A model generated the notes under the pieces. That model was not told the DNA's origin, made no database searches, and worked only from the letters and a program-made list of their open reading frames with translations. The translations under genes were made by a program, and so were the position numbers. Positions 24,901 to 38,720 of a stretch of 64,000 bases of DNA are shown here, piece by piece. Source of the stretch: DT-68 sp965263245. Its GTDB lineage: Bacteria > Bacillota_I > Bacilli_A > Mycoplasmatales > Metamycoplasmataceae. The stretch lies in contig CBDHHR010000925.1 of NCBI GenBank assembly GCA_965263245.1, positions 13,843 to 77,842 on the forward strand, given 5' to 3'. Position 1 is the first letter of the stretch, and the number at the start of each line of letters is the position of its first letter.

Positions 24901-27060
24901 GAGACTAGTTGAGACTGTTTCAGACTGATTTCTGCTGGTTTCGACCGGTTTCGGCTGGTTTTGACTAGTAGAGACTGGTTGAGACTGGTTGAGACTGGTT
25001 GAGACTGGTTGAGACTGGTAGAGACTGGTTGAGACAGGTAGTGACTAGTTTAGACTGGTTTCGGCTGGTTTCGACTTGTTTCGACCGGTGTTTACTGTTT
25101 TCGACCCGTTTCGACTGGTAGAGACTGGTTGAGACTGGTAGATACTGGTAGAGACTGGTTGAGACTAGTTTCGACTGGTTACGACGGGTTTCGACGGGTT
25201 TAGACCGGTTTTTACTGGTTTCGATTAATTTCGTCTGGTAGAGCCTGGTTGAGACTGGTTGAGACTGGTAGAGACTGGTAGAGACTGGTTGAGACTAGTT
25301 GGGACTGTTTCAGACTGATTTCTACTGGTTTCGACCGGTTTCGGCTGGTTTCGACTGGTTTTGATCGGTTTTTACTGGTTTCAACTCATTTCGACTGGTA
25401 GAGACTAGTTGAGACTGGTTGAGACTCGTTGAGACTAGTTGTGACTGGTAGAGACTGGTTGAGACGGGTTGAGATTGGTTGAGACTGGTTCCGACTGGTT
25501 ACAACTGGTTTCAGCTGGTTTCGACTAGTTTCGACCGATTTTTACTGGTTTTTACTGGTTTCAACTCATTTCGACTGGTAGAGACTAGTTGAGACTGGTT
25601 GAGACTCGTTGAGACTAGTTGAGACTGGTAGAGACTGGTTGAGACGGGTTGAGACAGGTAGAGACTGGTTGAGACTGGTAATGACTGGTTTCGACTGGTT
25701 TCGGCTGGTTTCGACTGGTTTCGACCGGTTTTTACTGGTTTCGACTCGTTTCGACTGGTAGAGACTGGTTGAGACTGGTAGAGACTGGCAGAGACTGGTT
25801 GAGACTAGTTTCGACTGGTTTGGACGGGTTTAGACCGGTTTTTACTGATTTTTACTGGTTTCGAATCGTTTCGACTAGTAGAGAGTGGTTGAGATTGGTA
25901 GTGACTGGTGGAAACTGGTAGTGACTGGTTTAGACTGGTTTCGCCTGTTTTCGACTGGTTTCGACCGGTTTTTACTGGTTTCGACTCGTTTCGACTGGTA
26001 GAGACTGGTTGAGACTGGTAGAGACCGGTAGAGACTGGTTGAGACTAGTTTCGACCGGTTTCGACGGGTTTAGAGTGGTTTCGGTTGGTTTCGACTGGTG
26101 GAGACCGGTTTTTACTGGTTTCGGCTCATTTCAACTGGTAGAGACTGGTTGAGACTAGTTGGGACTGGTAGAGACTGGTTGAGACAGGTTGAGATTGGTT
26201 GAGACTGGTTCCGACTGGTTTTGACCGCTTTCGACTGGTTTCAGCTGATTTCTACTGGTTTCGAACGGTTTTTTACTAGTTTCGACTCGTTTCGACTGGT
26301 AGAGAGTGGTTGAGACTGGTTGAGACTGGTAGTGACTGGTTTAGACTTGTTTCGGCTGGTTTCGACAGGTTTCGACCGGTTTTTACTGGTTTCGACTCAT
26401 TTCGACTGGTAGAGACTGGTTGAGACTGGTAGAGACTGGTTGAGACTAGTTTTGACTGGTTTTGATGGGTTTAGACCGGTTTTTACTGGTTTCGACTGGT
26501 TTCGACTGGTTTCGACTGGTAGAGACTGGTTGAGACTGTTTGAGACTGGTAGAGACTGGTTGAGACTGTTTGAGACTGGTAGAGTCTGGTAGAGACTGAT
26601 AGTGACTGGTAGAGACTGGTAGTGACTGGTTTAGACTGGTTTCGGATGTTTTCGACTGGTTTCGACCGGTTTTTACTGGTTTCGACTCGTTTCGACTAGT
26701 AGAGACTGGTTGAGACTGGTAGAGACCGGTAGAGACTGGTTGAGACTAGTTTCGACTGGTTTCGACGGGTTTAGAGTGGTTTCGGTTGGTTTCGACTGGT
26801 GGAGACCGGTTTTTACTGGTTTCGACTCATTTCACTGGTAGAGACTGGTTGAGACTGGTTGAGCCTCGTTGAGACTAGTTGGGACTGGTAGAGACTGGTT
26901 GAGACGGGTTGAGATTGGTTGAGACTGGTTCCGACTGGTTTTGACCGCTTTCGACTGGTTTCAGCTGGTTTCTACTGGTTTCGACCGGTTTTTACTGGTT
27001 TCGTCTCGTTTCGACTGGTAGAGACTGGTTGAGACTGGTAGAGACTGGCAGAGACTGGTT
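24901..27060 (+). repeat. 2.16-kb tandem HOR unit, copy 1
   Basis: Begins at 'gagactagttgagactgttt' and repeats at 27061 with offset 2160. The offset becomes 2170 after an extra 'tacgactggt' unit in the second copy. Type-A1 landmarks are at 25821 and 27991. The unit ends at the 'tttcgtctcg' and 'tggcagagac' units and skips the 'ggatgagactgg' tract, so this is a shortened form of the 3.2-3.4 kb HOR. Confidence 0.75.
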
Positions 27061-29550
27061 GAGACTAGTTGAGACTGTTTCAGACTGATTTCTGCTGGTT
27101 TCGACCGGTTTCGGCTGGTTTCGACTAGTAGAGACTGGTTGAGACTGGTTGAGACTGGTTGAGACTGGTTGAGACTGGTAGAGACTGGTTGAGACAGGTA
27201 GTGACTAGTTTAGACTGGTTTCGGCTGGTTTCGACTTGTTTCGACCGGTGTTTACTGTTTTCGACCCGTTTCGACTGGTAGAGACTGGTTGAGACTGGTA
27301 GATACTGGTAGAGACTGGTTGAGACTAGTTTCGACTGGTTACGACTGGTTACGACGGGTTTCGACGGGTTTAGACCGGTTTTTACTGGTTTCGATTAATT
27401 TCGTCTGGTAGAGCCTGGTTGAGACTGGTTGAGACTGGTAGAGACTGGTAGAGACTGGTAGAGACTAGTTGGGACTGTTTCAGACTGATTTCTACTGGTT
27501 TCGACCGGTTTCGGCTGGTTTCGACTGGTTTTGATCGGTTTTTACTGGTTTCAACTCATTTCGACTGGTAGAGACTAGTTGAGACTGGTTGAGACTCGTT
27601 GAGACTAGTTGTGACTGGTAGAGACTGGTTGAGACGGGTTGAGATTGGTTGAGACTGGTTCCGACTGGTTACAACTGGTTTCAGCTGGTTTCGACTAGTT
27701 TCGACCGATTTTTACTGGTTTTTACTGGTTTCAACTCATTTCGACTGGTAGAGACTAGTTGAGACTGGTTGAGACTCGTTGAGACTAGTTGAGACTGGTA
27801 GAGACTGGTTGAGACGGGTTGAGACAGGTAGAGACTGGTTCAGACTGGTAATGACTGGTTTCGACTGGTTTCGGCTGGTTTCGACTGGTTTCGACCGGTT
27901 TTTACTGGTTTCGACTCGTTTCGACTGGTAGAGACTGGTTGAGACTGGTAGAGACTGGCAGAGACTGGTTGAGACTAGTTTCGACTGGTTTGGACGGGTT
28001 TAGACCGGTTTTTACTGATTTTTACTGGTTTCGAATCGTTTCGACTAGTAGAGAGTGGTTGAGATTGGTAGTGACTGGTGGAAACTGGTAGTGACTGGTT
28101 TAGACTGGTTTCGCCTGTTTTCGACTGGTTTCGACCGGTTTTTACTGGTTTCGACTCGTTTCGACTGGTAGAGACTGGTTGAGACTGGTAGAGACCGGTA
28201 GAGACTGGTTGAGACTAGTTTCGACCGGTTTCGACGGGTTTAGAGTGGTTTCGGTTGGTTTCGACTGGTGGAGACCGGTTTTTACTGGTTTCGGCTCATT
28301 TCAACTGGTAGAGACTGGTTGAGACTAGTTGGGACTGGTAGAGACTGGTTGAGACAGGTTGAGATTGGTTGAGACTGGTTCCGACTGGTTTTGACCGCTT
28401 TCGACTGGTTTCAGCTGATTTCTACTGGTTTCGAACGGTTTTTTACTAGTTTCGACTCGTTTCGACTGGTAGAGAGTGGTTGAGACTGGTTGAGACTGGT
28501 AGTGACTGGTTTAGACTTGTTTCGGCTGGTTTCGACAGGTTTCGACCGGTTTTTACTGGTTTCGACTCATTTCGACTGGTAGAGACTGGTTGAGACTGGT
28601 AGAGACTGGTTGAGACTAGTTTTGACTGGTTTTGATGGGTTTAGACCGGTTTTTACTGGTTTCGACTGGTTTCGACTGGTTTCGACTGGTAGAGACTGGT
28701 TGAGACTGTTTGAGACTGGTAGAGACTGGTTGAGACTGTTTGAGACTGGTAGAGTCTGGTAGAGACTGATAGTGACTGGTAGAGACTGGTAGTGACTGGT
28801 TTAGACTGGTTTCGGATGTTTTCGACTGGTTTCGACCGGTTTTTACTGGTTTCGACTCGTTTCGACTAGTAGAGACTGGTTGAGACTGGTAGAGACCGGT
28901 AGAGACTGGTTGAGACTAGTTTCGACTGGTTTCGACGGGTTTAGAGTGGTTTCGGTTGGTTTCGACTGGTGTAGACCGGTTTTTACTGGTTTCGACTCAT
29001 TTCAACTGGTAGAGACTGGTTGAGACTGGTTGAGTCTCGTTGAGACTAGTTGGGACTGGTAGAGACTGGTTGAGACGGGTTGATATTGGTTGAGACTGGT
29101 TCCGACTGGTTTTGACCGCTTTCGACTGGTTTCAGCTGGTTTCTACTGGTTTCGACCGGTTTTTACTGGTTTCGTCTCGTTTCGACTGGTAGAGACTGGT
29201 TGAGACTGGTAGAGACTAGTTGAGACTGTTTCAGACCGATTTCTACTGGTTTCTACCGATTTCGGCTGGTTTCGACTGGTTTCGACCGGTTTTTACTGGT
29301 TTCAACTCATTTCGACTGGTAGAGACTAGTTGAGACTGGTTGAGACTCGTTGAGACAAGTTGAGACTGTTAGAGACTGGTTGAGACGGATTGAGATTGGA
29401 TGAGACTGGTTCCGACTGGTTTCAACTGGTTTCAGCTGGTTTCGACTGGTTTTGACCGATTTTTACTGTTTTTTACTGGTTTCGACTCGTTTCGACTGGT
29501 AGAGACTGGTTGAGACTGGTTGAGACTAGTTGAGACTGGTAGAGACTGGT
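27061..29550 (+). repeat. Tandem HOR unit, copy 2 (2.35-kb spacing)
   Basis: Second copy of the 24901 unit. It extends further through 'atgagactgg' at 29400, so the spacing to the next A1 landmark (30342) is 2351 bp. It carries the 'gagtctcg' hairpin variant at 29033-29047, where copy 1 has 'gagcctcg' (26862). Private changes include 'ttgatattgg' (29081) and 'ctaccgatttcgg' (29254). Confidence 0.75.
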
Positions 29551-31566
29551 TGAGACAGGTAGTGACTAGTTTAGACTGGTTTCGGCTGGTTTCGACTTGT
29601 TTCGACCGGTGTTTACTGTTTTCGACCCGTTTCGACTGGTAGAGACTGGTTGAGACTGGTAGATACTGGTAGAGACTGGTTGAGACTAGTTTCGACTGGT
29701 TGCGACGGGTTTCGACGGGTTTAGACCGGTTTTTACTGGTTTCGATTAATTTCGTCTGGTAGAGCCTGGTTGAGACTGGTTGAGACTGGTAGAGACTGGT
29801 AGAGACTGGTTGAGACTAGTTGGGACTGTTTCAGACTGATTTCTACTGGTTTCGACCGGTTTCGGCTGGTTTCGACTGGTTTCGATCGGTTTTTACTGGT
29901 TTCAACTCATTTCGACTGGTAGAGACTAGTTGAGACTGGTTGAGACTCGTTGAGACTAGTTGTGACTGGTAGAGACTGGTTGAGACGGGTTGAGATTGGT
30001 TGAGACTGGTTCCGACTGGTTACAACTGGTTTCAGCTGGTTTCGACTAGTTTCGACCGATTTTTACTGGTTTTTACTGGTTTCAACTCATTTCGACTGGT
30101 AGAGACTAGTTGAGACTGGTTGAGACTCGTTGAGACTAGTTGAGACTGGTAGAGACTGGTTGAGACGGGTTGAGACAGGTAGAGACTGGTTGAGACTGGT
30201 AATGACTGGTTTCGACTGGTTTCGGCTGGTTTCGACTGGTTTCGACCGGTTTTTACTGGTTTCGACTCGTTTCGACTGGTAGAGACTGGTTGAGACTGGT
30301 AGAGACTGGCAGAGACTGGTTGAGACTAGTTTCGACTGGTTTGGACGGGTTTAGACCGGTTTTTACTGATTTTTACTGGTTTCGAATCGTTTCGACTAGT
30401 AGAGAGTGGTTGAGATTGGTAGTGACTGGTGGAAACTGGTAGTGACTGGTTTAGACTGGTTTCGCCTGTTTTCGACTGGTTTCGACCGGTTTTTACTGGT
30501 TTCGACTCGTTTCGACTGGTAGAGACTGGTTGAGACTGGTAGAGACCGGTAGAGACTGGTTGAGACTAGTTTCGACCGGTTTCGACGGGTTTAGAGTGGT
30601 TTCGGTTGGTTTCGACTGGTGGAGACCGGTTTTTACTGGTTTCGGCTCATTTCAACTGGTAGAGACTGGTTGAGACTAGTTGGGACTGGTAGAGACTGGT
30701 TGAGACAGGTTGAGATTGGTTGAGACTGGTTCCGACTGGTTTTGACCGCTTTCGACTGGTTTCAGCTGATTTCTACTGGTTTCGAACGGTTTTTTACTGG
30801 TTTCGACTCGTTTCGACTGGTAGAGAGTGGTTGAGACTGGTTGAGACTGGTAGTGACTGGTTTAGACTTGTTTCGGCTGGTTTCGACAGGTTTCGACCGG
30901 TTTTTACTGGTTTCGACTCATTTCGACTGGTAGAGACTGGTTGAGACTGGTAGAGACTGGTTGAGACTAGTTTTGACTGGTTTTGATGGGTTTAGACCGG
31001 TTTTTACTGGTTTCGACTGGTTTCGACTGGTTTCGACTGGTAGAGACTGGTTGAGACTGTTTGAGACTGGTAGAGACTGGTTGAGACTGTTTGAGACTGG
31101 TAGAGTCTGGTAGAGACTGATAGTGACTGGTAGAGACTGGTAGTGACTGGTTTAGACTGGTTTCGGATGTTTTCGACTGGTTTCGACCGGTTTTTACTGG
31201 TTTCGACTCGTTTCGACTAGTAGAGACTGGTTGAGACTGGTAGAGACCGGTAGAGACTGGTTGAGACTAGTTTCGACTGGTTTCGACGGGTTTAGAGTGG
31301 TTTCGGTTGGTTTCGACTGGTGGAGACCGGTTTTTACTGGTTTCGACTCATTTCACTGGTAGAGACTGGTTGAGACTGGTTGAGCCTCGTTGAGACTAGT
31401 TGGGACTGGTAGAGACTGGTTGAGACGGGTTGAGATTGGTTGAGACTGGTTCCGACTGGTTTTGACCGCTTTCGACTGGTTTCAGCTGGTTTCTACTGGT
31501 TTCGACCGGTTTTTACTGGTTTCGTCTCGTTTCGACTGGTAGAGACTGGTTGAGACTGGTAGAGAC
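29551..31566 (+). repeat. Tandem HOR unit, copy 3
   Basis: Third consecutive copy, collinear with about 27190-29215 (offset 2361, then 2351) and with about 25020-27060. The A1 landmark is at 30342. It carries 'ttgcgacggg' at 29700 where the neighbours have 'ttacgacggg', and 'gagcctcg' at 31382. It ends at 'tggcagagac', followed at about 31577 by an irregular word 'actgaggttgagactg', where the regular array breaks. Confidence 0.75.
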
Positions 31567-34500
31567 TGGCAGAGACTGAGGTTGAGACTGTTTCAGAGTG
31601 ATTTCTGACTAGTTTCGACTGGTTTGGACGGGTTTAGACCGGTTTTTACTGATTTTTACTGGTTTCGAATCGTTTCGACTAGTAGAGAGTGGTTGAGTCT
31701 GGTTTTGACTGGTTTCGACTCGTTTTGACTGGTAGAGACTGGTTGAGACTGGTTGAGACTGGTAGTGACTAGTAACGACTGGTTTAGACTTGTTTCGGCT
31801 GGTTTCGACTGGTTTCGACCGGTTTGTACTGGTTTCGACTCATTTCGACTTGTAGAGACTGGTTGAGACTGGTTGAGACTGGTTGAGACTGGTAGAGACT
31901 GGTTGAGACTAGTTTTGACTGGTTTTGATGGGTTTAGACCGGTTTTTACTGGTTTCGACTGGTTTCGACTGGTAGAGACTGGTTGAGACTGTTTGAGACT
32001 GGTAGAGACTGGTAGAGACTGGTAGAGACTGGTAGTGACTGGTAGAGACTGGTAGTGAGACTGGTTTCGGATGTTTTCGACTGGTTTCGACCGGTTTTTA
32101 CTGGTTTCGACTCGTTTCGACTGGTAGAGACTGGTTGAGACTGGTAGAGACTGGTAGAGACTGGTTGAGACTAGTTTCGACTGGTTTCGACGGGTTTACT
32201 GGTTTCGGTTGGTTTCGACTGGTGGAGACCGGTTTTTACTGGTTTCGACCGGTTTCAACTGGTAGAGACTTGTTGAGACTGGTTGAGTCTGGTAGAGACT
32301 GTTGGAGACTGGTAGAGACTGGTAGAGACTGGTAGAGACCGGTAGAGACTGGTTGAGACTAGTTTCGACTGGTTTCGACGGGTTTAGAGTGGTTTCGGTT
32401 GGTTTCGACTGGTGGAGACCGGTTTTTACTGGTTTCGACATTTCATTTCAACTGGTAGAGACTGGTTGAGACTGGTAGAGACTCGTTGAGACTAGCTGGG
32501 ACTGGTAGAGACTGGTTGAGACTGGTTGAGATTGGTTGAGACTGGTTCCGACTGGTTTTGACTGGTTTCGACTGGTTTCAGCTGGTTTCTACTGGTTTCG
32601 ACCGGTTTTTACTGGTTTCGACTCGTTTCGTCTGGTAGAGACTGGTTGAGACTGGTTGAGACTGGTTGAGACTGGTAGTGACTGGTAGATGACTGGTTTA
32701 GAATTGTTTCGGCTGGTTTCGACTGGTTTCGACCGGTTTTTACTGGTTTCGACTCATTTCGACTGGTAGAGACTGGTTGAGACTGGTAGAGACTGGTAGA
32801 GACTGGTTGAGACTATTTTGACTGGTTTTGATGGGTTTAGACCGGTTTTTACTGGTTTCGACTCGTTTCGACTCGTTTCGACTAGTAGAGACTGGTTGAG
32901 ACTGTTTGAGACTGATAGAGACTGGTAGAGACTGGTAGAGACTGGTCGAGACTAGTTTTGACTGGTTTTGATGGGTTTAGACTGGTTTTTACTGTTTTCG
33001 ACTGGTTTCGACTGGTTTCGACTGGTAGAGACTGGTTGAGACTGTTTGAGACTGGTAGAGACTGGTTGAGACTGTTTGAGACTGGTAGAGACTGGTAGAG
33101 ACTGGTAGTGACTGGTTTCGACTGGTAGTGACTGGTTTAGTGACTGGTTTGACTGGTTTCGGATGTTTTCGACTGGTTTCGACCGGTTTTTACTGGTTTC
33201 GACTCGTTTCGACTAGTAGAGACTGGTTGAGACTGGTAGAGACCGGTAGAGACTGGTTGAGACTAGTTTCGACTGGTTTCGACGGGTTTAGAGTGGTTTC
33301 GGTTGGTTTCGACTGGTTTAGACCGGTTTTTACTGGTTTCGACTCATTTCGACTGGTAGAGACTGGTTGAGACTGGTTGAGACTGGTTGAGACTAGTTGG
33401 GACTGGTAGAGACTGGTTGAGACGGGTTGATATTGGTTGAGACTGGTTCCGATTGGTTTTGACCGCTTTCGACTGGTTTCAGCTGGTTTTACTGGTTTCG
33501 ACCGGTTTTTACTGGTTTCGACTCGTTTCGACTGGTAGAGACTGGTTGAGACTGGTAGAGACTGGCAGAGACTGGTTGAGACTAGTTGAGACTGTTTCAG
33601 AGTGATTTCTGCTCGTTTCGACTGGTTTCGGCTGGTTTCGACTGGTAGAGACTGGTTGAGACTGGTTGAGACTGGTTGAGACTGGTAGAGACTGGTAGAG
33701 ACAGGTTGAGACTAGTTTCGACTGGTTTGGATGGGTTTAGACGGTTTTTACTGTTTTTACTGGTTTCGACTCGTTTCGACTAGTAGAGAGTGGTTGAGTC
33801 TGGTTTTGACTGGTTCGAGACTGGTAGAGACTGGTCGAGACTGGTTGAGACTGGTAGAGACTGTAATGACTGGTTTAGACTTGTTTCGGCTGGTTTCGAC
33901 TGGTTTCGACCGGTTTGTACTGGTTTCGACTCATTTCGACTTGTAGAGACTGGTTGAGACTGGTTGAGACTGGTTGAGACTGGTAGAGACTGGTTGAGAC
34001 TAGTTTTGACTGGTTTTGACTGGTTTAGACCGGTTTTAACTGGTTTCGACTGGTTTCGACTGGTAGAGACTGGTTGAGACTGGTTTGAGACTGGTAGAGA
34101 CTGGTAGAGACTGGTAGAGACTGGTAGTGACTGGTAGAGACTGGTAGTGACTGGTTTAGACTGGTTTCGACTGTTTTCGACTGGTTTCGACCGGTTTTTA
34201 CTGGTTTCGACTCGTTTCGACTAGTAGAGACTGGTTGAGACTGGTAGAGACTGGTAGAGACTGGTTGAGACTAGTTTCGACTGGTTTCGACGGGTTTAGA
34301 GTAGTTTCGGTTGGTTTCGACTGGTTTCGACCGGTTTTTACTGGTTTCGACTCATTTCAACTGGTAGAGACTGGTTGAGACTGGTTGAGACTGGTTGAGA
34401 CTGGTTGAGACTGGTAGAGACTGGTAGAGACTGGTAGAGACCGGTAGAGACTGGTTGAGACTAGTTTCGACTGGTTTCGACGGGTTTAGAGTGGATTCGG

Positions 34501-35460
34501 TTGGTTTCGACTGGTGGAGACCGGTTTTTACTGGTTTCGATTCATTTCAACTGGTAGAGACTGGTTGAGACTGGTTGAGACTGGTTGAGACTGGTAGAGA
34601 CTGGTAGAGACTGGTAGAGACTGGTTGAGACTGGTTGAGACTGGTAGAGACTGGTTTTGACCGCTTTCGACTGGTTTCAGCTGGTTTCGACTGGTTTCGA
34701 CCGGTTTTTACTGGTTTCGACTCGTTTCGACTGGTAGAGACTGGTTGAGACTGGTTGAGACTGGTTGAGACTGGTAGACTGGTAGAGACTGGTTTAGACT
34801 GGTTTCGGCTGGTTTCGACTGGTTTCGACCGGTTTTTACTGGTTTCGACTCGTTTCGACTGGTAGAGACTGGTTGAGACTGGTAGAGACTGGTAGAGACT
34901 GGTTGAGACTGGTTTTGACTGGTTTTGATGGGTTTAGACCGGTTTTTACTGGTTTCGACTGGTTTCGACTCGGTAGAGACTGGTTGAGACTGTTTGAGGT
35001 AGAGACTGGTGAGACTGGTAGACTGGTAGAGACTGGTTGAGACTAGTTGAGACTGTTTGAGACTGATTTCGACTGGTTTCGACTGGTTTCGACTGGATTC
35101 GACTCATTTCGACTGGTTTCGACCGGTTGAGACTGGTAGAGACTGGTTGAGACTGGTTTCGACTGGTTTCGACTGGTTTCGGCTGGTTTCGACTGGTTTC
35201 GACTGGTTTCGACCGGTTTTTACTGGTTTTACTGGTTTCGTTTCGTTTCGACTGGTAGAGACTGGTTGAGACTGGTTGAGACTGGTTGAGACTGGTAGAG
35301 ACTGGTTGAGACTGGTAGAGACTGGTTTAGACTGGTTTCGGATGGTTTCGACTGGTTTCGACCGGTTTTTACTGGTTTCGACTCGTTTCGACTGGTAGAG
35401 ACTGGTTGAGACTGGTAGAGACTGGTGGTAGAGACTGGTTGAGACTGGTTGAGACTGGTA
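31567..35460 (+). repeat. Irregular mosaic of A2-type HOR fragments
   Basis: Contains A2-type starts at about 31625 and 33727 (the latter 'tttggatggg'), and several short direct repeats of the 'gtttcggttggtttcgac' block near 32204, 32394, 33296, 34307 and 34497. The 10-bp register slips repeatedly ('tagtgagactgg' near 32053, 'ggtagatgactgg' near 32682, 'cgacatttcatttc' near 32437, 'gaggtagagactggtgag' near 34995). Many A and B units are plain consensus. No long tract is collinear with a single other copy. It looks like a zone of repeated short-range exchange or of weaker assembly. Confidence 0.65.
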
Positions 35461-38400
35461 GAGACTGGTTGAGACTGTTTGAGACTGGTAGAGTCTGGTA
35501 GAGACTGATAGTGACTGGTAGAGACTGGTAGTGACTGGTTTAGACTGGTTTCGGATGTTTTCGACTGGTTTCGACCGGTTTTTACTGGTTTCGACTCGTT
35601 TCGACTAGTAGAGACTGGTTGAGACTGGTAGAGACCGGTAGAGACTGGTTGAGACTAGTTTCGACTGGTTTCGACGGGTTTAGAGTGGTTTCGGTTGGTT
35701 TCGACTGGTGGAGACCGGTTTTTACTGGTTTCGACTCATTTCACTGGTAGAGACTGGTTGAGACTGGTTGAGACTCGTTGAGACTAGTTGGGACTGGTAG
35801 AGACTGGTTGAGACGGGTTGAGATTGGTTGAGACTGGTTCCGACTGGTTTTGACCGCTTTCGACTGGTTTCAGCTGGTTTCTACTGGTTTCGACCGGTTT
35901 TTACTGGTTTCGTCTCGTTTCGACTGGTAGAGACTGGTTGAGACTGGTAGAGACTGGCAGAGACTGGTTGAGACTAGTTTCGACTGGTTTGGACGGGTTT
36001 AGACCGGTTTTTACTGATTTTTACTGGTTTCGAATCGTTTCGACTAGTAGAGACTGGTTGAGTCTGGTTTTGACTGGTTTCGACTCGTTTTGACTGGTAG
36101 AGACTGGTTGAGACTGGTTGAGACTGGTAGTGACTAGTAACGACTGGTTTAGACTTGTTTCGGCTGGTTTCGACTGGTTTCGACCGGTTTGTACTGGTTT
36201 CGACTCATTTCGACTTGCAGAGACTGGTTGAGACTGGTTGAGACTGGTAGAGACTGGTTGAGACTAGTTTTGACTGGTTTTGATGGGTTTAGACCGGTTT
36301 TTACTGGTTTCGACTGGTTTCGACTGGTAGAGACTGGTTGAGACTGTTTGAGACTGGTAGAGACTGGTAGAGACTGGTAGAGACTGGTAGTGACTGGTAG
36401 AGACTGGTAGTGACTGGTTTAAACTGGTTTCGGATGTTTTCGACTGGTTTCGACCGGTTTTTACTGGTTTCGACTCGTTTCGACTAGTAGAGACTGGTTG
36501 AGACTGGTAGAGACCGGTAGAGACTGGTTGAGACTAGCTTCGACTGGTTTCGACGCGTTTAGAGTGGTTTCGGTTGGTTTCGACTGGTGGAGACCGGTTT
36601 TTACTGGTTTCAACTCATTTCAACTGGTAGAGACTGGTTGAGACTGGTTGAGTCTCGTTGAGACTAGTTGGGACTGGTAGAGACTGGTTGAGATTGGTTG
36701 AGACCGGTTGAGACTGGTAGTGACTAGTAATGACTGGTTTAGACTTGTTTCGGCTGGTTTCGACTGGTTTCGACCGGTTTTTACTGGTTTCGACTGGTTT
36801 CGACTTGTAGAGACTGGTTGAGACTGGTAGAGACTGGTAGAGACTGGTAGAGACTGGTTGAGACTATTTTGACTGGTTTTGATGGGTTTAGAACGGTTTT
36901 TACTGGTTTCGACTCGTTTCGACTCGTTTCGACTGGTAGAGACTGGTTGAGACTGTTTGAGACTGATAGAGACTGGTAGAGACTGGTAGAGACTGGTAGA
37001 GACTGGTTGAGACTAGTTGAGACTGTTTCAGACTGATTTCGACTGGTTTCGACCGGTTTCGGCTGGTTTCGACTGGTTTTTAGTGGATTCGACTCATTTC
37101 GACTGGTTTCGACCGGTTGAGACTGGTAGAGACTGGTTGAGACTGGTAGAGACTGGTTTCGACTGGTTTCGGCTGGTTTCGCCTGGTTTCGACTGGTTTC
37201 GACTGGTTTCGACTGGTAGAGACTGGTTGAGACTGGTAGAGACTGGTAGAGACTGGTTGAGACCTGTAGTGACTGGTTTAGACTGGTTTCGGCTGTTTTC
37301 GACTGTTTTCGACCGGTTTTTAATGGTTTCGACTCGTTTCGACTGGTAGACAGTGGTTGTGACTGCTAGAGACCGGTAGGGACTGGTTGAGACTAGTTTC
37401 GACTGGTTTCGACAGGTTTAGAGTGGTTTCGGTTGGTTTCGACTGGTGGACACCGGTTTTTACTGGTTTCGACTCATTTCGACTTGTAGAGACTGGATGA
37501 GACTGGTAGAGACTGGTAGAGACTGGTTGAGACTATTTTGACTGGTTTTGATGGGTTTAGACCGGTTTTTACTGGTTTCGACTCGTTTCGACTGATAGAG
37601 ACTGGTTGAGACTGGTTGAGACTTGTTGAGACTGGTTGAGACTGGTAGAGACTGGTTGAGACTAGTTGAGACTGTTTCAGACTTATTTCTGTTGGTTTCG
37701 ACCGGTTTCGGCTGGTTTCGACTAGTAGAGACTGGTTGAGACTGGTTGAGACTGGTTGAGACTGGTTGAGACTGGTAGAGACTGGTTGAGACAGGTAGTG
37801 ACTAGTTTAGACTGGTTTCGGCTGGTTTCGACTTGTTTCGACCGGTGTTTACTGTTTTCGACCCGTTTCGACTGGTAGAGACTGGTTGAGACTGGTAGAG
37901 ACTGGTAGAGACTGGTTGAGACTAGTTTCGACTGGTTACGACGGGTCTCGACGGGTTTAGACCGGTATTTACTGGTTTCGACTCGTTTCGTCTGGTAGAG
38001 ACTGGTTGAGACTGGTTGAGACTGGTAGTGACTGGTAGAGACTGGTTGAGACTAGTTGGGACTGTTTCAGACTGATTTCTACTGGTTTCGACCGGTTTCG
38101 GCTGGTTTCGACTGGTTTTGATCGGTTTTTACTGGTTTCAACTCATTTCGACTGGTAGAGACTAGTTGAGACTGGTTGAGACTCGTTGAGACTAGTTGAG
38201 ACTGGTAGAGACTGTTTGAGACTGGTTGAGACTGGTTTTTACTGGTTTCGACTCGTTTCGACTGGTAGAGACTGGTTGAGGCTGGAAGAGACTGGTAGAG
38301 ACTGGTTGAGACTAGTTGAGACTGTTTCAGACTGATTTCTACTCGTTTCGACCGGTTTCGGCTGGTTTCGACTGGTTTCGACCGGTTTTTACTTGTTTCA

Positions 38401-38500
38401 ACTCATTTCGACTGGTAGAGACTAGTTGAGACTGGTTGAGACTCGTTGAGACAAGTTGAGACTGGTAGAGACTGGTTGAGACTGGTTGAGACTGGTTGAG
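35461..38500 (+). repeat. Long-range copy of about 13.79-17.7 kb
   Basis: Re-enters the regular array at 'gagtctggtagagactgatag'-type units shared with 13.8 and 31.1 kb. It runs collinearly with 13.79-17.7 kb: A2 landmark 14317 versus 35990 (offset 21673), M module 15986 versus 37017 (offset 21031), private word 17018 versus 37681 (offset 20663). The offset steps reflect the 653-bp segment at 15.2 kb and an N/E-module loss near 37.5 kb. The hairpin variant is at 36651-36665. Confidence 0.8.
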
Positions 38501-38720
38501 ACTGGTAGAGACTGGTAGAGACTGAGAGTTTGAGACTGTTTCAGAGTGATTTCTGCTGGTTTCGGCTGGTTTCGACTTGTTTCGACCGGTGTTTACTGTT
38601 TTCGACCCGTTTCGACTGGTAGAGACTGGTTGAGACTGGTAGAGACTGGTTGAGACTGGTTTAGACTGGTTGATCGACTGGTTAGAGTTTTTACTGTTTC
38701 GACTGGTGACGACTGGTTTC
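38501..38720 (+). repeat. Short scrambled tract
   Basis: Clean equivalents are at about 2.86-3.07 kb and 20.19-20.40 kb. Here units are fused ('actgagagtttgagactg' near 38522, 'ttgatcgactggttagag' near 38670), and the order changes just before 'tttcgacgggtttagacc'. Register is restored by about 38720. No non-satellite sequence is present. Confidence 0.6.
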
